A stretch of DNA of 64,000 nucleotides from NCBI GenBank assembly GCA_933207985.1, contig OW240920.1, positions 148,355,760 to 148,419,759 of the forward strand. Reading direction: 5' to 3'. The position numbers were made by a program, and so were the translations under genes. The notes under the pieces were generated by a model that worked only from the letters and a program-made list of their open reading frames with translations, did no database searches and was not told the origin of the DNA. This document shows, piece by piece, positions 34,462 to 46,234 of this stretch. Source of the stretch: Pelobates cultripes (taxonomy: Eukaryota > Chordata > Amphibia > Anura > Pelobatidae). How positions within the stretch are numbered: position 1 is the stretch's first letter; each line of letters opens with the position of its first letter.

Positions 34462-35095
34462 ATATGTCTAGAATCCATTGCTCCCTAGGGGATATATCTA
34501 GAATTCATAGCTCCCTAGGGGATATAGCTAGAATCCGTTGCTCCCTAGGGGATATAGCTAGAATCCATTGCTCCCTAGGGGATATAGCTAGAATCCATTG
34601 CTCCCTAGGGGATACAGCTTGAATCCGTTGCTCCCTAGGGGATATAGCTAGAATCCATTGCTCCCTAGGGGATATATCTAGAATCCATTGTTCCCTAGGC
34701 AGTATATCTATAAGCCATTGTTCCCTAGGGGGTATATCTAGGAGCCGTAGCTGCCTGTAAGATATATCTATAAGCCATTGTTCCCTAGGGGGTATATCTA
34801 GGAGCCGTAGCTGCCTGTAGGATATATCTGTAAGCCATTGTTCCCTAGGGGGTATATCGAGGAGCCGTAGCTGCCTGTGGGATATATCTATAAGCCATTG
34901 TTCCCTAGGGGGTATATCTACGAGCCGTAGCTGCCTGTAGGATATATCTATAAGCCATTGTTCCCTAGGCGGTATATCTAGGAGCCGTAGCTGCCTGTGG
35001 GATATATCTATAAGCCATTGTTCCCTAGGGGTATATCTAGGAGCCGTAGCTGCCTGTAGGATATATCGTTAAGCCATTGTTCCCTAGGGGATATA
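34462..35095. repeat. 30-bp minisatellite with a 60-bp dimer phase
   Basis: The left part (34466-34690) has single 30-bp units with GAATCCATTGCTCCCTAGGG. From 34690 on, two unit types alternate, AAGCCATTGTTCCCTAGGG and GAGCCGTAGCTGCCTGTAGG, giving a 60-bp dimer repeated about six times. Confidence 0.95.
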
Positions 35096-36034
35096 TATAG
35101 ATACAGTGTGGATGACAGGTTATCCTACCAATGATTTTTGTAAACTGAGTAATAAATGAATGTTTCTGTCACAGTATTTTTGTTGTTGTGTATTTATAGC
35201 CATTTATCGCTGAGGTCGGTGAAGATTTGGGGGATAGGGGTAGCGTTAGAGTAGTAGGCTCATGCGAAGTTGGAGCTCTGGGTAATTAATGGTTAAATCT
35301 GAGTTATGTCCAATCAATAGGGTTAACATGTTGGTTAAAAAATGTCTGTCAGTTATTCCACTGAAGCAGCTAATTCTTCCCCCGCCATCTTTACAAATAA
35401 AACAAAATAATTGATTGGGGTTTAATTTATATTAATGGCATTGATTGTGTGCACTGCCGGCCTGGCCAGATACTTTTAAGTTAATTGGTTGAGATGTTGA
35501 AGAATTGTTTGTCGGTTGCAGGGATTTCCCAGTCTCGGGCTCTCACAGTAATTACTGTTTGTGTATTATTGGTTTTACTTTCCTCTATCTCATCATTGGA
35601 AGTGTCTGCTTCTGGCGTGGTATGTCCCAGCCACGTTCAGCTTTGTTTTTCAATGGGGTTAATCACCATAATTACTTTGTATCACAATGTGACTCTGTCA
35701 TCACAAACTGTCTGCGCACTTTAAATACTGTCTCTACATTATGTTCGCCATCTTTAAACCTGCGCACATTTATTTTATGCTTTTATCTTTTGTTATCTAA
35801 TTGGACAAGTAAAGATTTATACTGCTAACTATTGCTTTGGCACTGAATATTACAGAGAACCATTTCCTGTCCATTGCAAATCCCAGATTCTGATTGGCTG
35901 CTGAAATTACTTATCCTCTGCCTTTTGTTTTTGTTTTTTATCATCAGTCACTGACCGGTTGTAGTTGTAATGCAATAACAAGATGTATACTTACATGCTG
36001 ATACACTGATAGATCATCGAGGGTTAATTACAGC
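35096..36034. other. Unique DNA, nothing identified
   Basis: No supported gene or repeat. Frames at 35485-35828 overlap one another in two phases and lack start or splice context. Confidence 0.5.
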
Positions 36035-36514
36035 TTAAAGGACCGCTATAGTGCCAGGAAATCAAACTCATTTTCCTGGCACTATAGTGTTAATAGGTCC
36101 CCCCTCCCACCGGACTCGGGGGAGAAGGGGTTAAACACTTACCTTTCTCCAGCGCCGGGCTACCTCAGTGCTGGGGACTCTCCTCCCTCTTCTGACGCCA
36201 TCCGCCGAATGCGCATGCGCAGCAAGAGCCGCGTGCACATTTAATCATTCCATAGGAAAGCATAAAGGGACACACTATGCTTTCCTATGGACGCTGGCGT
36301 CTTCTCACTGTGAAAATCACAGTGAGAAGCGCGGAAGCCCTCTAGCGGCTGTCAATGAGACCGCCACGAGAGGCTGGATTAACCCTCATTGTAAACATAG
36401 CAGTTTCTCTGAAACTACTATGTTTATAGACAAAAGGGTTAAACCTAGCTGGACCAGGCACCCAGACCACCTCATTAAGCTGAAGTGGTCTGGGTGCCTA
36501 TAGTGGTCCTTTAA
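36035..36514. mobile_element. Kolobok/T2-like MITE
   Basis: 480 bp with ends TTAAAGGACCGCTATAGTGC and, inverted, TTAAAGGACCACTATAGGC. The TTAA at each end (36035-36038, 36511-36514) is the likely target duplication. The ends resemble the TTAAAGGRR termini of Xenopus T2 MITEs. It holds internal palindromes: CCAGGAAA...TTTCCTGG near 36056-36081 and CAGACCAC...GTGGTCTG near 36462-36493. No coding capacity. Confidence 0.7.
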
Positions 36515-38139
36515 CTTACTATAGCTTGATTATTTAGAAATAATCTATTATTAAACGATAACTGTTTGACAGGGCCCTGCCTAGAATATGCATCTCATTA
36601 AAACGACCTTCTTCTTTGTATGAAAAGCAAAAGATGGATTTGCTTTTACATATTTGTAATAAAAAAACATACAACTTCATAAAAAGGCAATCAGTAAAGA
36701 AGAGTTTAATACTACCTTTCCGTATTAGCGTTTACTTTGGATTATACAGTGAGCACCATCAGTTGTTTTTACTTTCCCCCTTCCTGAGTGTTGGACATTC
36801 CCGTGACAGAAAAGACCTTACTGCATATCCCACAAGCGGGGATCATACCGCTGTGCGCCCTTCACGTTAGAGCTGGTTACAGCTCTCATAAATGTGAGTT
36901 TACTACTCCGTTCCCGTATTAGTGTACATATTGCACTATTGGCTCCCTTCACTTTTGTCTTTCATATAAGTGGATTCACCTGGATAAAGATATCGTGGAC
37001 ACCCCTGCTGACGCACCTTACTTAACATTGGATTAAGTGAAACCCTTCCATTTGGACTTTTTTACTGTGACTTATATATTTGGACTTCCATCTAACTGTT
37101 TGATTTCTGGTTATTGTACTGGGCGCAGCCCTTACTTCCTTTTCTTGCCATTAATCAGTAAAGATGTTAATGGGACTTGCATACACACCCTGCATGCACA
37201 CTACTTCTGGAGGGGATATTATAATATAAAGCCTGCATTACTGTATTTGAATGCACACAATCAGGAGATGCCTTTTAATCATTACATTTCCTAAAGGGAC
37301 ACTCTACGCACCAGCCAAACTCTGGGGTCTGATGTTATCCCAAAATCCCTCCTATTCGGAGCGTTTATGGTTTCCACTGTCAGAGATTAACCGACCATGT
37401 AACCTCTCCTTTTTGCATGATTATTCACAGTTCTGCTGCTAATATTAATCACGAGACGGTTATTAGATGGGGATTGTGTGTGTGTGGGCCTTACTCACGT
37501 TAATGTCTGATTAAACACTTTCTTTTCTCCTTCAAGCACTGTTCAGAGCTCGCCGTTGTTGTGTTTATGTTGTGATTGTGTAGTAAAGCAGCGTTCTTCA
37601 TCTACATTTCACTTTGTGGAGTTTCATTTGGGCAATCGGCAGTTTACAAGACCCACACATTGTGTTTAACACCGATTAGGTACACTTCACACCCAAAACA
37701 CAAATTATGTTTTGAATTACATCAAAATAGATAGTTTTATTGTTTCTGCTTCCTAATAAGATCTCTGGCCGAAATATCATAATCGCAGGAATAAAAATGC
37801 AAATTGGAATTTTTAGCAAAACAGCGTTTGTAGATTATGTGCAGAGATGGAGTTACAGGCAAAATGCTTCTGCACAAAGCCCCTCTTTCACGTGGCTAGA
37901 GAATTATGGTTTAATGGGTTAATCCTGGCTGGAATTGACCTGTGTTTTTTGCAATAGAAGTAGTTTTCTTCCTGAATCTCTCTAGATTTATTCAATTCTC
38001 CAGGACCTACATAGACCAGGAAATGAGACTCTCAGCAAATCCTGGTTCTTATAACGGTGTTAGTGGGAACACTCTGCACATTATTGGATATTCAATGCAC
38101 TCCCATATCTCACGGTCACTGACTTCCTAGGCCTATATG
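36515..38139. other. Unique DNA with a small MITE fragment
   Basis: A CTAAAGGGACACTCTACGCA stretch at 37291 looks like the end of a T2-like MITE without a partner. The 36515-36610 segment is AT-rich with TCTAGGCAGGGCCCTG on its minus strand and could be conserved non-coding DNA. No gene seen. Confidence 0.4.
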
Positions 38140-38465
38140 GGCCCTGTCGTGGTTTTCCCTTGTGCTCTGACAGCACTTTTATTTTCATTAATGTTTCCTG
38201 GTATTCTGACTTCCAAATGTCCTTGACCATTCTCCATTCCCTACTCCTTGACCATTTATCCGTATATACTACCTTCTGTTGTGCTAGACCTTGGCTTATT
38301 TTCAGACTCTGTGCTTGCCTATTCCCATGCTACTGTATGTCTTTCCCAGTGTTAGGCCCGGCCAGCTCTAAGGACCAGTAATATAACTCTGTCCATTTCT
38401 ATTCCCTACCTTAGTTTGGTGTGACTACGTTCTGCGTGTTGGGCCTGGTGGTATTGTGACATAGG
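38140..38465. repeat. Possible LTR-like fragment
   Basis: Sequence between CTGTCGTGGTTTTCCC and GGTATTGTGACATAGG has a promoter-free, CT-rich character like parts of frog LTRs. No target duplication found. Weak assignment. Confidence 0.22.
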
Positions 38466-38554
38466 TGTGAGCGCTGGTTCTGAATGTTTTGTCACAGATA
38501 TGTTTCTTTACTGTATGATTTTGTGCATATTTAATAAAGGTTTTTAGTTTCACA

Positions 38555-40505
38555 CATTTAACTCTCTTCGCCCTGCTGTTCCTCCTCCACCTACTAACTT
38601 GACTGCCTCAGACTTTGCAACTCACTTCACTGACAAGATCTCTACAATCAGAGAAGAGATCTCTCATCTTTCTTCTTCCCCTTACAATACTTCCCCTAAC
38701 TTCACTCCCTCTGCTGTTCTATGTTCATTCGCACCCGCTACATTGGAAGAGGTTTCTGCTCTGCTCCAGTCCTCCCGCCCCACCACCTGCTCCCTAGATC
38801 CAATTCCCTCGCATCTCATCCATACTCTGTCTTCTTCTCTTTCTCCACCTCTCACTAAAATTCTCAATCTCTCTCTCTCCTCTGGTATATTTCCATTGCC
38901 CTTCAAACATGCAACTGTAACCCCAATTCTAAAGAAGCCCAATCTTGACCCTAACTCCCCATCCAACTATCGTCATATCTCGCTACTGCCTTTTGCATCC
39001 AAGATCCTTGAAAAAATTGTGTATGCGAGATTGACAGACTTCCTCGAGTCTAACTCTCTGCTGACCCGCTTCAGTCTGGTTTCCGCGCTAAGCACTCTGT
39101 GGAAACGGCACTGACCAAAGTATCCAATGATCTACTCGCTGCAAAATCTCGTGGTCACTACTCTATCCTAATTCTCCTTGACCTGTCTGCAGCTTTTGAC
39201 ACTGTTGATCATCAACAGCTTCTTCTTATCCTCCGCAATATCGGTGTACAAGATATTGCTCTCTCCTGGTGCTCCTCCTACCTCTCCCAGCGTTCTTTCA
39301 GTGTTTCTTTCTCTGGCTCTGCTTCTTCTCCCCAACTCCTCTCTGTTGGTGTCCCCCAAGGTTCAGTCCTTGGTCCCCTACTGTTCTCCATCTATACTGC
39401 CTCTCTTGGTAAACTCATTAGCTCCTTTGGCTTCCAATATCATTTCGATGCAGATGACACGCAAATCTACCTGTCCTCTCCTGATCTCTCCCCGTCCCTC
39501 TTGACTAGTGTCTCTGACTGTCTCTCTGCTGTTTCTAACTGGATGGCTGCCCACGTTCTTAAACTAATCTTGACCAAAACTGAAATTCTGGTCTTTCCTC
39601 CCTCAAGTGTTGTTACTCCTGTCTATCTCCCTCCAAGTCAACGGTGTTACCATCAGCTCCACCACGCAGGCTCACTGCCTAGGTGTTCTCTTTGACTCCG
39701 ACCTCTCCTTCAAGCCTCATGTTCAATCTATCACCAAATCCTGTCATTTCCATCTCAAAAACATTGCGCGCATCCGCCCCTACTTAACGCCAGATGCTAC
39801 TAAGGTGTTGGTCCATTCCACTGTCCTTTCTCGCCTTGACTACTGTAATCCGCTTCTCAGTGGTCTTACGTGCTCCCAACTTGCGCCGTTACAGTCCATA
39901 ATGAATGCGGCGGCGAGGCTTATCTTCCTGTCCTCCCATGCCTCACCCTACATTGGCTTCCTATAAAATATAGAGCTCAATTTAAAATTCTGGTTCTTGC
40001 CTTCAAATCTCTACATAATACTGCTCCCACCTATCTATCCTCCCTTATACACAAGTATGTCCCGTCTAGGCCCTTACGATCTGCTGGAGACTTACGTCTA
40101 TCTTCTGTTCGTACTCCCACCTCTGATGCTCGCCTTCAAGATTTCTCGAGGGCTGCACCGTTCCTGTGGAACTCGCTTCCCTCCTCCGTTAGATGCTCAC
40201 CCAGTCTCCACTCCTTCAAAAAATCGTTAAAGACCCACTTCTTCATAAAAGCGTATCCATTAAACTGTTAATAGCTCCTGACTGATTCCTCTTCTGCAAC
40301 TGTCACTAGTCTAATACTATCCTTACCTTTTTGTGTCATTTTACCCCACTCCCTCTAGCATGTAAGCTCATTGAGCAGGGCCCTCAACCCCTCTGTTCCT
40401 GTGTGTCCAGCTTGTCTGGTTACAACTACATGTCTGTTCGTCCACCCATTGTAAAGCGCTGCAGAATTTGACGGCGCTCTATAAATATGATAATAATTTA
40501 TTTTA
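38555..40505 (+). mobile_element. L2-type LINE, 5'-truncated
   Basis: It encodes a degenerate non-LTR reverse transcriptase and ends with AAGCGCTGCAGAATTTGACG, then GCGCTCTATAAATATGATAATAAT. That is the tail seen in L2 LINEs and the SINEs that use them. There is no poly-A; the 3' microsatellite (ATAATAATTTATTTT) is typical of L2/CR1-type elements. The 5' end near 38555 starts inside the polymerase region, so the endonuclease is missing. Confidence 0.82.
38599..40271 (+). pseudogene. L2 reverse transcriptase, broken
   Basis: Polymerase motifs appear in order: ATVTPILKKPNLDPNSPSNY and RHISLLPFASKILEKI (38910-39020), [17 protein letters not shown] with the first catalytic Asp (39174), [16 protein letters not shown] (39350), and [11 protein letters not shown] with the catalytic Asp pair (39445). 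Downstream are the L2 C-terminal motifs LDYCNPLLSGL (39835), HWLPIKYRAQFKILV (39952) and AAPFLWNSLPSSVR (40155). Frameshifts near 39080, 39620-39690 and 39900-39970 and a stop at 39964 make it non-functional. In life it would copy LINE RNA at a nicked target. Confidence 0.85.
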
Positions 40506-42485
40506 TGTAAATCAAATCTGCATTTCTCAGTAAAGGAATATTAGAAGCACCATAAAAAGTACAATGTATTGGTTATGGTGCCAGGAGTACTCTGGCACTC
40601 TCCTAGAGTTAGTAGTCAACCATTTGCAAATATTTTAACAACTTACCAGAGACACATTGGATGCCGGTCACCTCCCTCAGGAGACCCACAAGCTTTCTCA
40701 GCTAGCCCTGCAGCACAGAACTTAGCACATTGGCTGACACTCTGGACGTAGCTCAGGGGTCTTTCTTCACGTGTTGTTGTTTTTTTTAGATTATGATCAT
40801 TTTATTATTATGATTATTTTCATAAAATCCAGCTGGGGATTAATTTTGTAGGAACCTTAATAAAATAGTTCTGCTGGTTTGAGAGGTAGATTCCAGTCAA
40901 TATTTGTACAGTAAAGAAAATGTCCATGTGTGCATTCAAATAGCCCATTGACCTAACTTCTGCTTTTACAAAAATCTCTTAAGTTTTATTTAAAATGTAG
41001 CTTTTTCAAGATTTCTGGTGTATTGCCCCTATTTATACCATGTCCGCTTCACTCACAGCTCCTGCTTGTTTCTATGGCCATTAAAAATGTGAGAAGCATT
41101 ACCAAAATGAAATGTCGATATTTACATTATTCTAATACAGGAAGTAATGTTTCAGACTGTCATAGTTCCCCTTCTTGGCGGCTTCATTCTTCATGTGACT
41201 GAGGCCTACCCTCTAAGCACAATAACCACTATAGCACACATTAGTGGTGATAAGTTCCTCGAGTGCCGTGGCACGGCTTAACATCTGTCAAACTGATTAA
41301 TGGTTTGACACTTACCTGCCGCTTTCAGGTGCCTGCGGATATTCCAGTCTGTGCTGATATGGTAGGGGGGCGTTCGTAGCCTCAGCTTTCAGTCGGTGAG
41401 TAATGTCCAGGTTTGATGGGGATGATGATATGGACACGTGAAGTTACACTTTGCCTAAGCAGCTCAGGTCGGAAGGATCGGGGAGCCTGACAGTCAGATT
41501 AGTGTATAACCTTTCTTAAACGGCTGACGGTTTACTGTTGGGTCACACCAGGAGATCCTGTAGTGGTTATGTTTATTAGTGTAAAAAGCCCTATCTAAGC
41601 ATTCCTACATACACCATGCTCCACGAGGGGTGTTTGTCCCTGTGCACCCTCCCATACATGAACCACTGGTGCCTGTAGGACCAAAAATGAATTTCTGTTG
41701 GTTGTTAAATTGATATTAGGTAGCTTCTCTTTCAGTAGCGTGACATTGGCGAGCCGAAGAACATGGCCACATCTACTGATCGCCTGCGTTCACTGGCTCT
41801 TATCTTGGTCTTTATTCCATACAGAAACCAGGCTAATCGAGATCCATGCGCTTTGTGAACTGCATTGTGAAATTATTCGCGAGTACAAAGAATATTCCCA
41901 CCCTTTCTTTCGCAAGCACTTTATTCGCATGTAAAGGATTTCAGCAAACGAGTGTTATTTCTGAATCTTTGTTGAGTTGTTTTTTTGATAAGGCTCTCAT
42001 CAGAGATGGATGCTTAGGCCTGACTTCTTTAGCAGTTACACTGTGTTTAACCTCTCTTAAAGAGAATTTTGTACATTAGTGCCAAGGTACGGGACCAGAA
42101 ACACACTCTATCATCTCCTGTAATCGAATTCTCCTTCTCCGCAGGAAGTGTCCAACAGCTGTAAAGATAGCGGTTTATTCACTAACCCGGGTACTGGAGA
42201 GAGAACTTGCAAACAAATTGCTAAGTCTAAGTAAAAGTAGCGTGGCTGTTTTCCAGTACTGTAATTTTAGCCCAGTAGGGAGCAGGAGTCCTGATTTGTT
42301 GGAACCTCTCTGTGATTCTGGAACTACCAATACTCTCTCTTTATATGAAATATCCTGTATGTCCAGTCTCTTTATACAGAGAATCTCCCTACATTCACTA
42401 ATTCAGAAATTCTAACGGGACATATAGTTCTACAAATAATCCAGAAGCTGGTGTCTAGCTATGCATCGAGGGTGCTCTACTAAGG
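40506..42485. other. Unique DNA with MITE-like fragments
   Basis: 40545-40760 contains GGTTATGGTGCCAGGAGTAC, like the inner part of frog MITEs. 41221-41582 is bounded by ATAACCACTA and TAGTGGTTAT and may be a decayed MITE. No gene or complete element is supported. Frames at 41698-42079 have no coding signs. Confidence 0.4.
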
Positions 42486-42665
42486 ACTAGAGATGCCAAG
42501 AAGGGGTTGAATAATTTTGAAACTGGAGAAGTAGTTATAAATTGCATTTTCAGTTCAATTTGGGGAAACCACTTGAAGCATTCATTGCAAAAAGTCTGTA
42601 CATTTTGACAACAAACCTGATTTTCAATGGGGGTTGAATAAGTTTCATTATAACTTACTGCAGCA
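42486..42665. mobile_element. Remnant of one end of another Tc1-like transposon
   Basis: Two direct repeats, GGGGTTGAATAATTTTGAAAC (42502) and GGGGGTTGAATAAGTTTCAT (42629), lie about 127 bp apart in the same orientation. These resemble the paired binding sites of one IR/DR arm of Tc1-like elements ending in ...GGGGGTTGAATAA. No partner end is seen. Confidence 0.4.
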
Positions 42666-42770
42666 TTTTTCCAATTCACGTTGAGTTCCCACACACTCAG
42701 TGAATAACCTTCTTATGGTACCATAGAGCCCTTACTGATCAGTTTACGGATTAATTAATATGCGGACATG

Positions 42771-44445
42771 GAAAAGATCTTTTTTTTTTTTTTTTTAAGG
42801 GTTCAGCCCAAGCATGTTTATTAAAGATTGGTTATATTCAATAAAATGTTATATCATACTATATATCCAAACCCTACAACAGTAATTGAAATTTAATTGT
42901 AGAACATTTTCTTCTTCATGACCAATTCTGTTTTGATTTAAAAAATATATATTTTTTTTTATTCTTTATTTTTCGTTACGCAGGGGTTAATACTCATTTG
43001 ATAATGCCACAACAGCGTAGTCCAACGTGAAAATAGAAACAGGTTTTGAACATACATGGCATGGAAGTAACTGCACATTTTTTAAATATTTAAGCAAGCT
43101 TATATATGCGCTTCTACAGTTTCTATACAATAAATCTTTGTGTTACATAATGTGTCAATAGGTATGTTGGTATAAGTGTTAATGGAAACAAGCTAGGTAA
43201 CTGACCTATTGTTAGCCATAATAATAGATTATAACATGAGTAATGTAAAGAACACATCAGTATTGAGTTAAGGGGGGACAGGACATTTTCATGCTGTGTT
43301 GACTGACAGTTCTGTTAATGATGTTACCACCAAGTACGAGATATTAGGAGACACACATGTGAGTATGGTTTTACATGAGACAGATTAGGTAAATTGGAGG
43401 GCAGTGGACATACCAGGTAAAGCAGGGCTGTACATATTGTGGTGAGAGTGTACATGTTAAGAATGGCAATTGGACAGCAGTATTACAAGGCCATTAACAG
43501 ACCCAGTGTCTTCTCACATATAAATGTCTCAGCCTATGCCCGTGGCAGTCAGGCCAGGTCCAGATCGCACCATAGGGGGGCATAAATCTTCAAACTTGTC
43601 TCTCTGGGTCCTTGTGTCGGCTTGAGCTAGTATTTCCCGCCAGGGGTCGGCAGGAGAGTCAGAGTCTCTATGGGTTCCATGTCCCGCTGCCGCCTGCCTC
43701 TCCGCTGCACAAAGGTGATTTCTCTGTGGTTTATGGGGCTCCCTTTTTACATGACGGCGTGGGCCGCGTGTGGCCCGGTGGTGCCAGAGATGTGCTAGTT
43801 TTGCAGAGTGTTGCTTTGCACCTGTGTCGGTCCGCCTGGGTCTCATCCGGCGCCAGTTTGTGGCACCATTCCACTTTGGAAGAGTCTTTGACCGCTGGGC
43901 TGCAGGAGGTGGGTGTAGCTTCAAGGCTGTGCTGCATTGCCTCTCCCTAATCTTTTGCCAAAAGGCTTCGAAGAGTAAGTCCAGTTTCATTAGGGTTGCT
44001 TCTGTCGCATCATACGACGGAGCAGCAATGTCGTCGGCCATTTTTTGCAAACGGCGTCGGAGCTGTTTGTGCGGTGCTCGCCTGGGTGAGTTTCGAGCAC
44101 TATCTTGGTGGGGTCCGGGATAACCCACACCGGAACACGGGGGGGGGGGGGAACAGGGCTCTGGTAGCACCCTCGGCAAGCCCGGTCCGGTCCAGAGGAT
44201 CGGCCGCCTCCTCCACCAGGCCCCAGGCTAGGCCTCGAGTGCTGTCCGCCGGCCGACGCAGGCCAAAGCTAGATCTCGGTCTGCTGATTACTTGTAGAGA
44301 TGCCCAGGAGTCTCTGGATGTTGGTTGTGCGCCTGGAGGGGCTATAAAGTCGTGAAATTGGGCTTTAATGTGAGTCTTGGTCAGGAGCCGATGTGAGTTG
44401 CGTCCGCTCGGCTTGGCGGTCAGGCCCCGCCCCTCCGAAAAGATC
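42771..44445 (-). mobile_element. L1-like retroposon copy C with 3' transduced sequence
   Basis: The insert 42780-44436 is flanked by GAAAAGATC at 42771-42779 and 44437-44445. On the minus strand it starts GGGGCGGGGCCTGACCGCC and reaches a first poly-A site (AAAAATAAAGAATAAAAA, about 42985-42950) matching the 3' end of copy A. It then runs on for about 150 bp of unrelated sequence to TTTAATAAACATGC and a long poly-A (42780-42796). The extra segment sits inside the target duplication. Confidence 0.75.
43529..44041 (-). pseudogene. ORF1-like reading frame in retroposon copy C
   Basis: An ATG at 44041 opens MADDIAAPSYDATEATLMKL, then DLLFEAFWQKIRERQ, parallel to MADTLNAS...ILANFWQR in copy B. 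The first about 40 residues could form an amphipathic helix. The rest is basic (Arg/His/Pro-rich) without a recognisable RNA-recognition domain and ends at 43529. The shared start in two copies suggests a once-used ORF1 N-terminus. Function in this copy is unlikely. Confidence 0.45.
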
Positions 44446-45535
44446 ATTTTAAATGTTAGGCCAAAATAGTGAATTGGAGTACTTCTTGGAACTCATACAT
44501 TTGTTTCCTTCTCGAATATTTTGGATTTAAATTAGCAGTTCCCAATGTGTTGATTGGCTAAGGGGTCTCTGTCACATGGACGCAGCCAGGCGACCGCTGG
44601 CGCTCACTTACTATGGTTGCCATTCACATATACAGATAATATTAAAGCAGACGTTTGGGGTTATGGTACGGTGTGCTTTCAGCAAACTGATTGAAAACTG
44701 TTTTACTATAAGCGTAAAGGCTGCTCCTATAACCCATAACTTACATTGGTTATGGGGCTGTCGGTGTCCATTTAAATAAAAGGAAATAAATCCAACTTTG
44801 ACTTTTTTGTATCCTTGAGGTTTGTGACTTCCGTTTATTTTAAAATCTAAAGCATAGAAAAAATGAGTCCCAGATCTTGTCTAACGTTTGCGTGTTTTAT
44901 TTGCTTGTATTGTGTAGCTGCGGGACGATGAATGTTTGTTATAAGCCTTTCATTGCTCTGTGTGTCTGGATCTCAGGAGGTTATTAATGGAACAGACAAT
45001 GACACGGTCCTTATTATAGTTTGTACGTTAAAAATAATTGGACTCTGTAGTAAATAATCCTTGCGTGTCTGTGTTTTCAGAACGCGCTGTGAGATATAAA
45101 GACTAAATTCAGAAAGAGAGGTTAATAGTTTGTTGTCTATTTTGGTATCTGATTCTATTAATATAGGTGCTGTGATTCCATTTTGGTACGGGTTATATAA
45201 CAAATTCCAAAACACAAGCCATGACACACAATACAAAATATCACAAAAAGATTCAAATCCTCCTCCTTCCTACAATCACCCCGATTCCCCTGCTGCAGTT
45301 AATCTGAGAATATAATAAACGGATCCAATCTGATCTGGAAATGTCTCTTTAAAGCACCAGTGCCTGGATAGAATATGATCTGCCTAGTTCTTGCTAGTTT
45401 TTCCGTGGCACCTTCCCATGTTTCTTATTACATGACATAGTTCAGAGCACCTACGTGGACCAATATACAATGCAGATTAGTGTTTTTTATTTTATTTATT
45501 AAGCAGGATAAATGAGTCTTTTTAAGTTTTCAGGA
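44446..45535. other. Unique AT-rich DNA, nothing identified
   Basis: A MITE-like inverted phrase (GGTTATGGTACGG at 44659; GGTTATGGGGCTGTCGGTGT near 44749) suggests a small decayed element at about 44640-44775. No gene. Confidence 0.4.
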
Positions 45536-46234
45536 GTGCTATTGTTGTGGAGCTCTGTGATACCCTCATACACACTGCCCATTACTGTGAGTTTTATTAC
45601 TGTGGAGCTCTGTGATACCCTCATACACACTGCCCATTACTGTGAGTTTTATTACTGTGGAGCTCTGTGATACCCTCAGACACACTACACATTACTGTGA
45701 GTTTTATTATGGTGGAGCTCTGAGACACACTGCACATTACTGTGAGTTTTATCGCTGTGGAGCTCTGTGATACACTCATACACACTGCACATTACTGTGA
45801 GTTTTATTGCTGTGGAGCTCTGTGATACCCTCAGACACACTACATATTACTGTGAGTTGTATAGCTGTGGAGCTCTGTGATACTCATACACACTGCACAT
45901 TACTGTGAGTTTTATTACTGTGGAGCTCTGTGATACCCTCATACACACTGCATATTACTGTGAGTTGGATGGTTGTGGAGCTCTGTGACACACTCATACA
46001 CACTGCACATTACTGTGAGTTGGATGGTTGTGGAGCTCTGTGACACACTCATACACACTGCACATTACTGTGAGTTGGATGGTTGTGGAGCTCTGTGACA
46101 CACTCATACACACTGCACATTACTGTGAGTTGGATGGTTGTGGAGCTCTGTGACACACTCATACACACTGCACATTACTGTGAGTTGGATGGTTGTGGTT
46201 TGTGACACACTCATACACACTGCACATTACTGTC
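45536..46234. repeat. 55-bp minisatellite, forward copy
   Basis: About 13 units of 55 bp with GTGGAGCTCTGTGATACCCT and CACTGCACATTACTGTGAGT. The right half is a homogenised subtype with GAGTTGGATGGTTGTGGAGC. The same unit occurs in inverted orientation at 59765-60412. Confidence 0.95.

Noticed and set aside
41221..41582. A MITE bounded by ATAACCACTA/TAGTGGTTAT
   Set aside because: Only 10 bp of the arms match and no target duplication was found; noted in the region text but not called.
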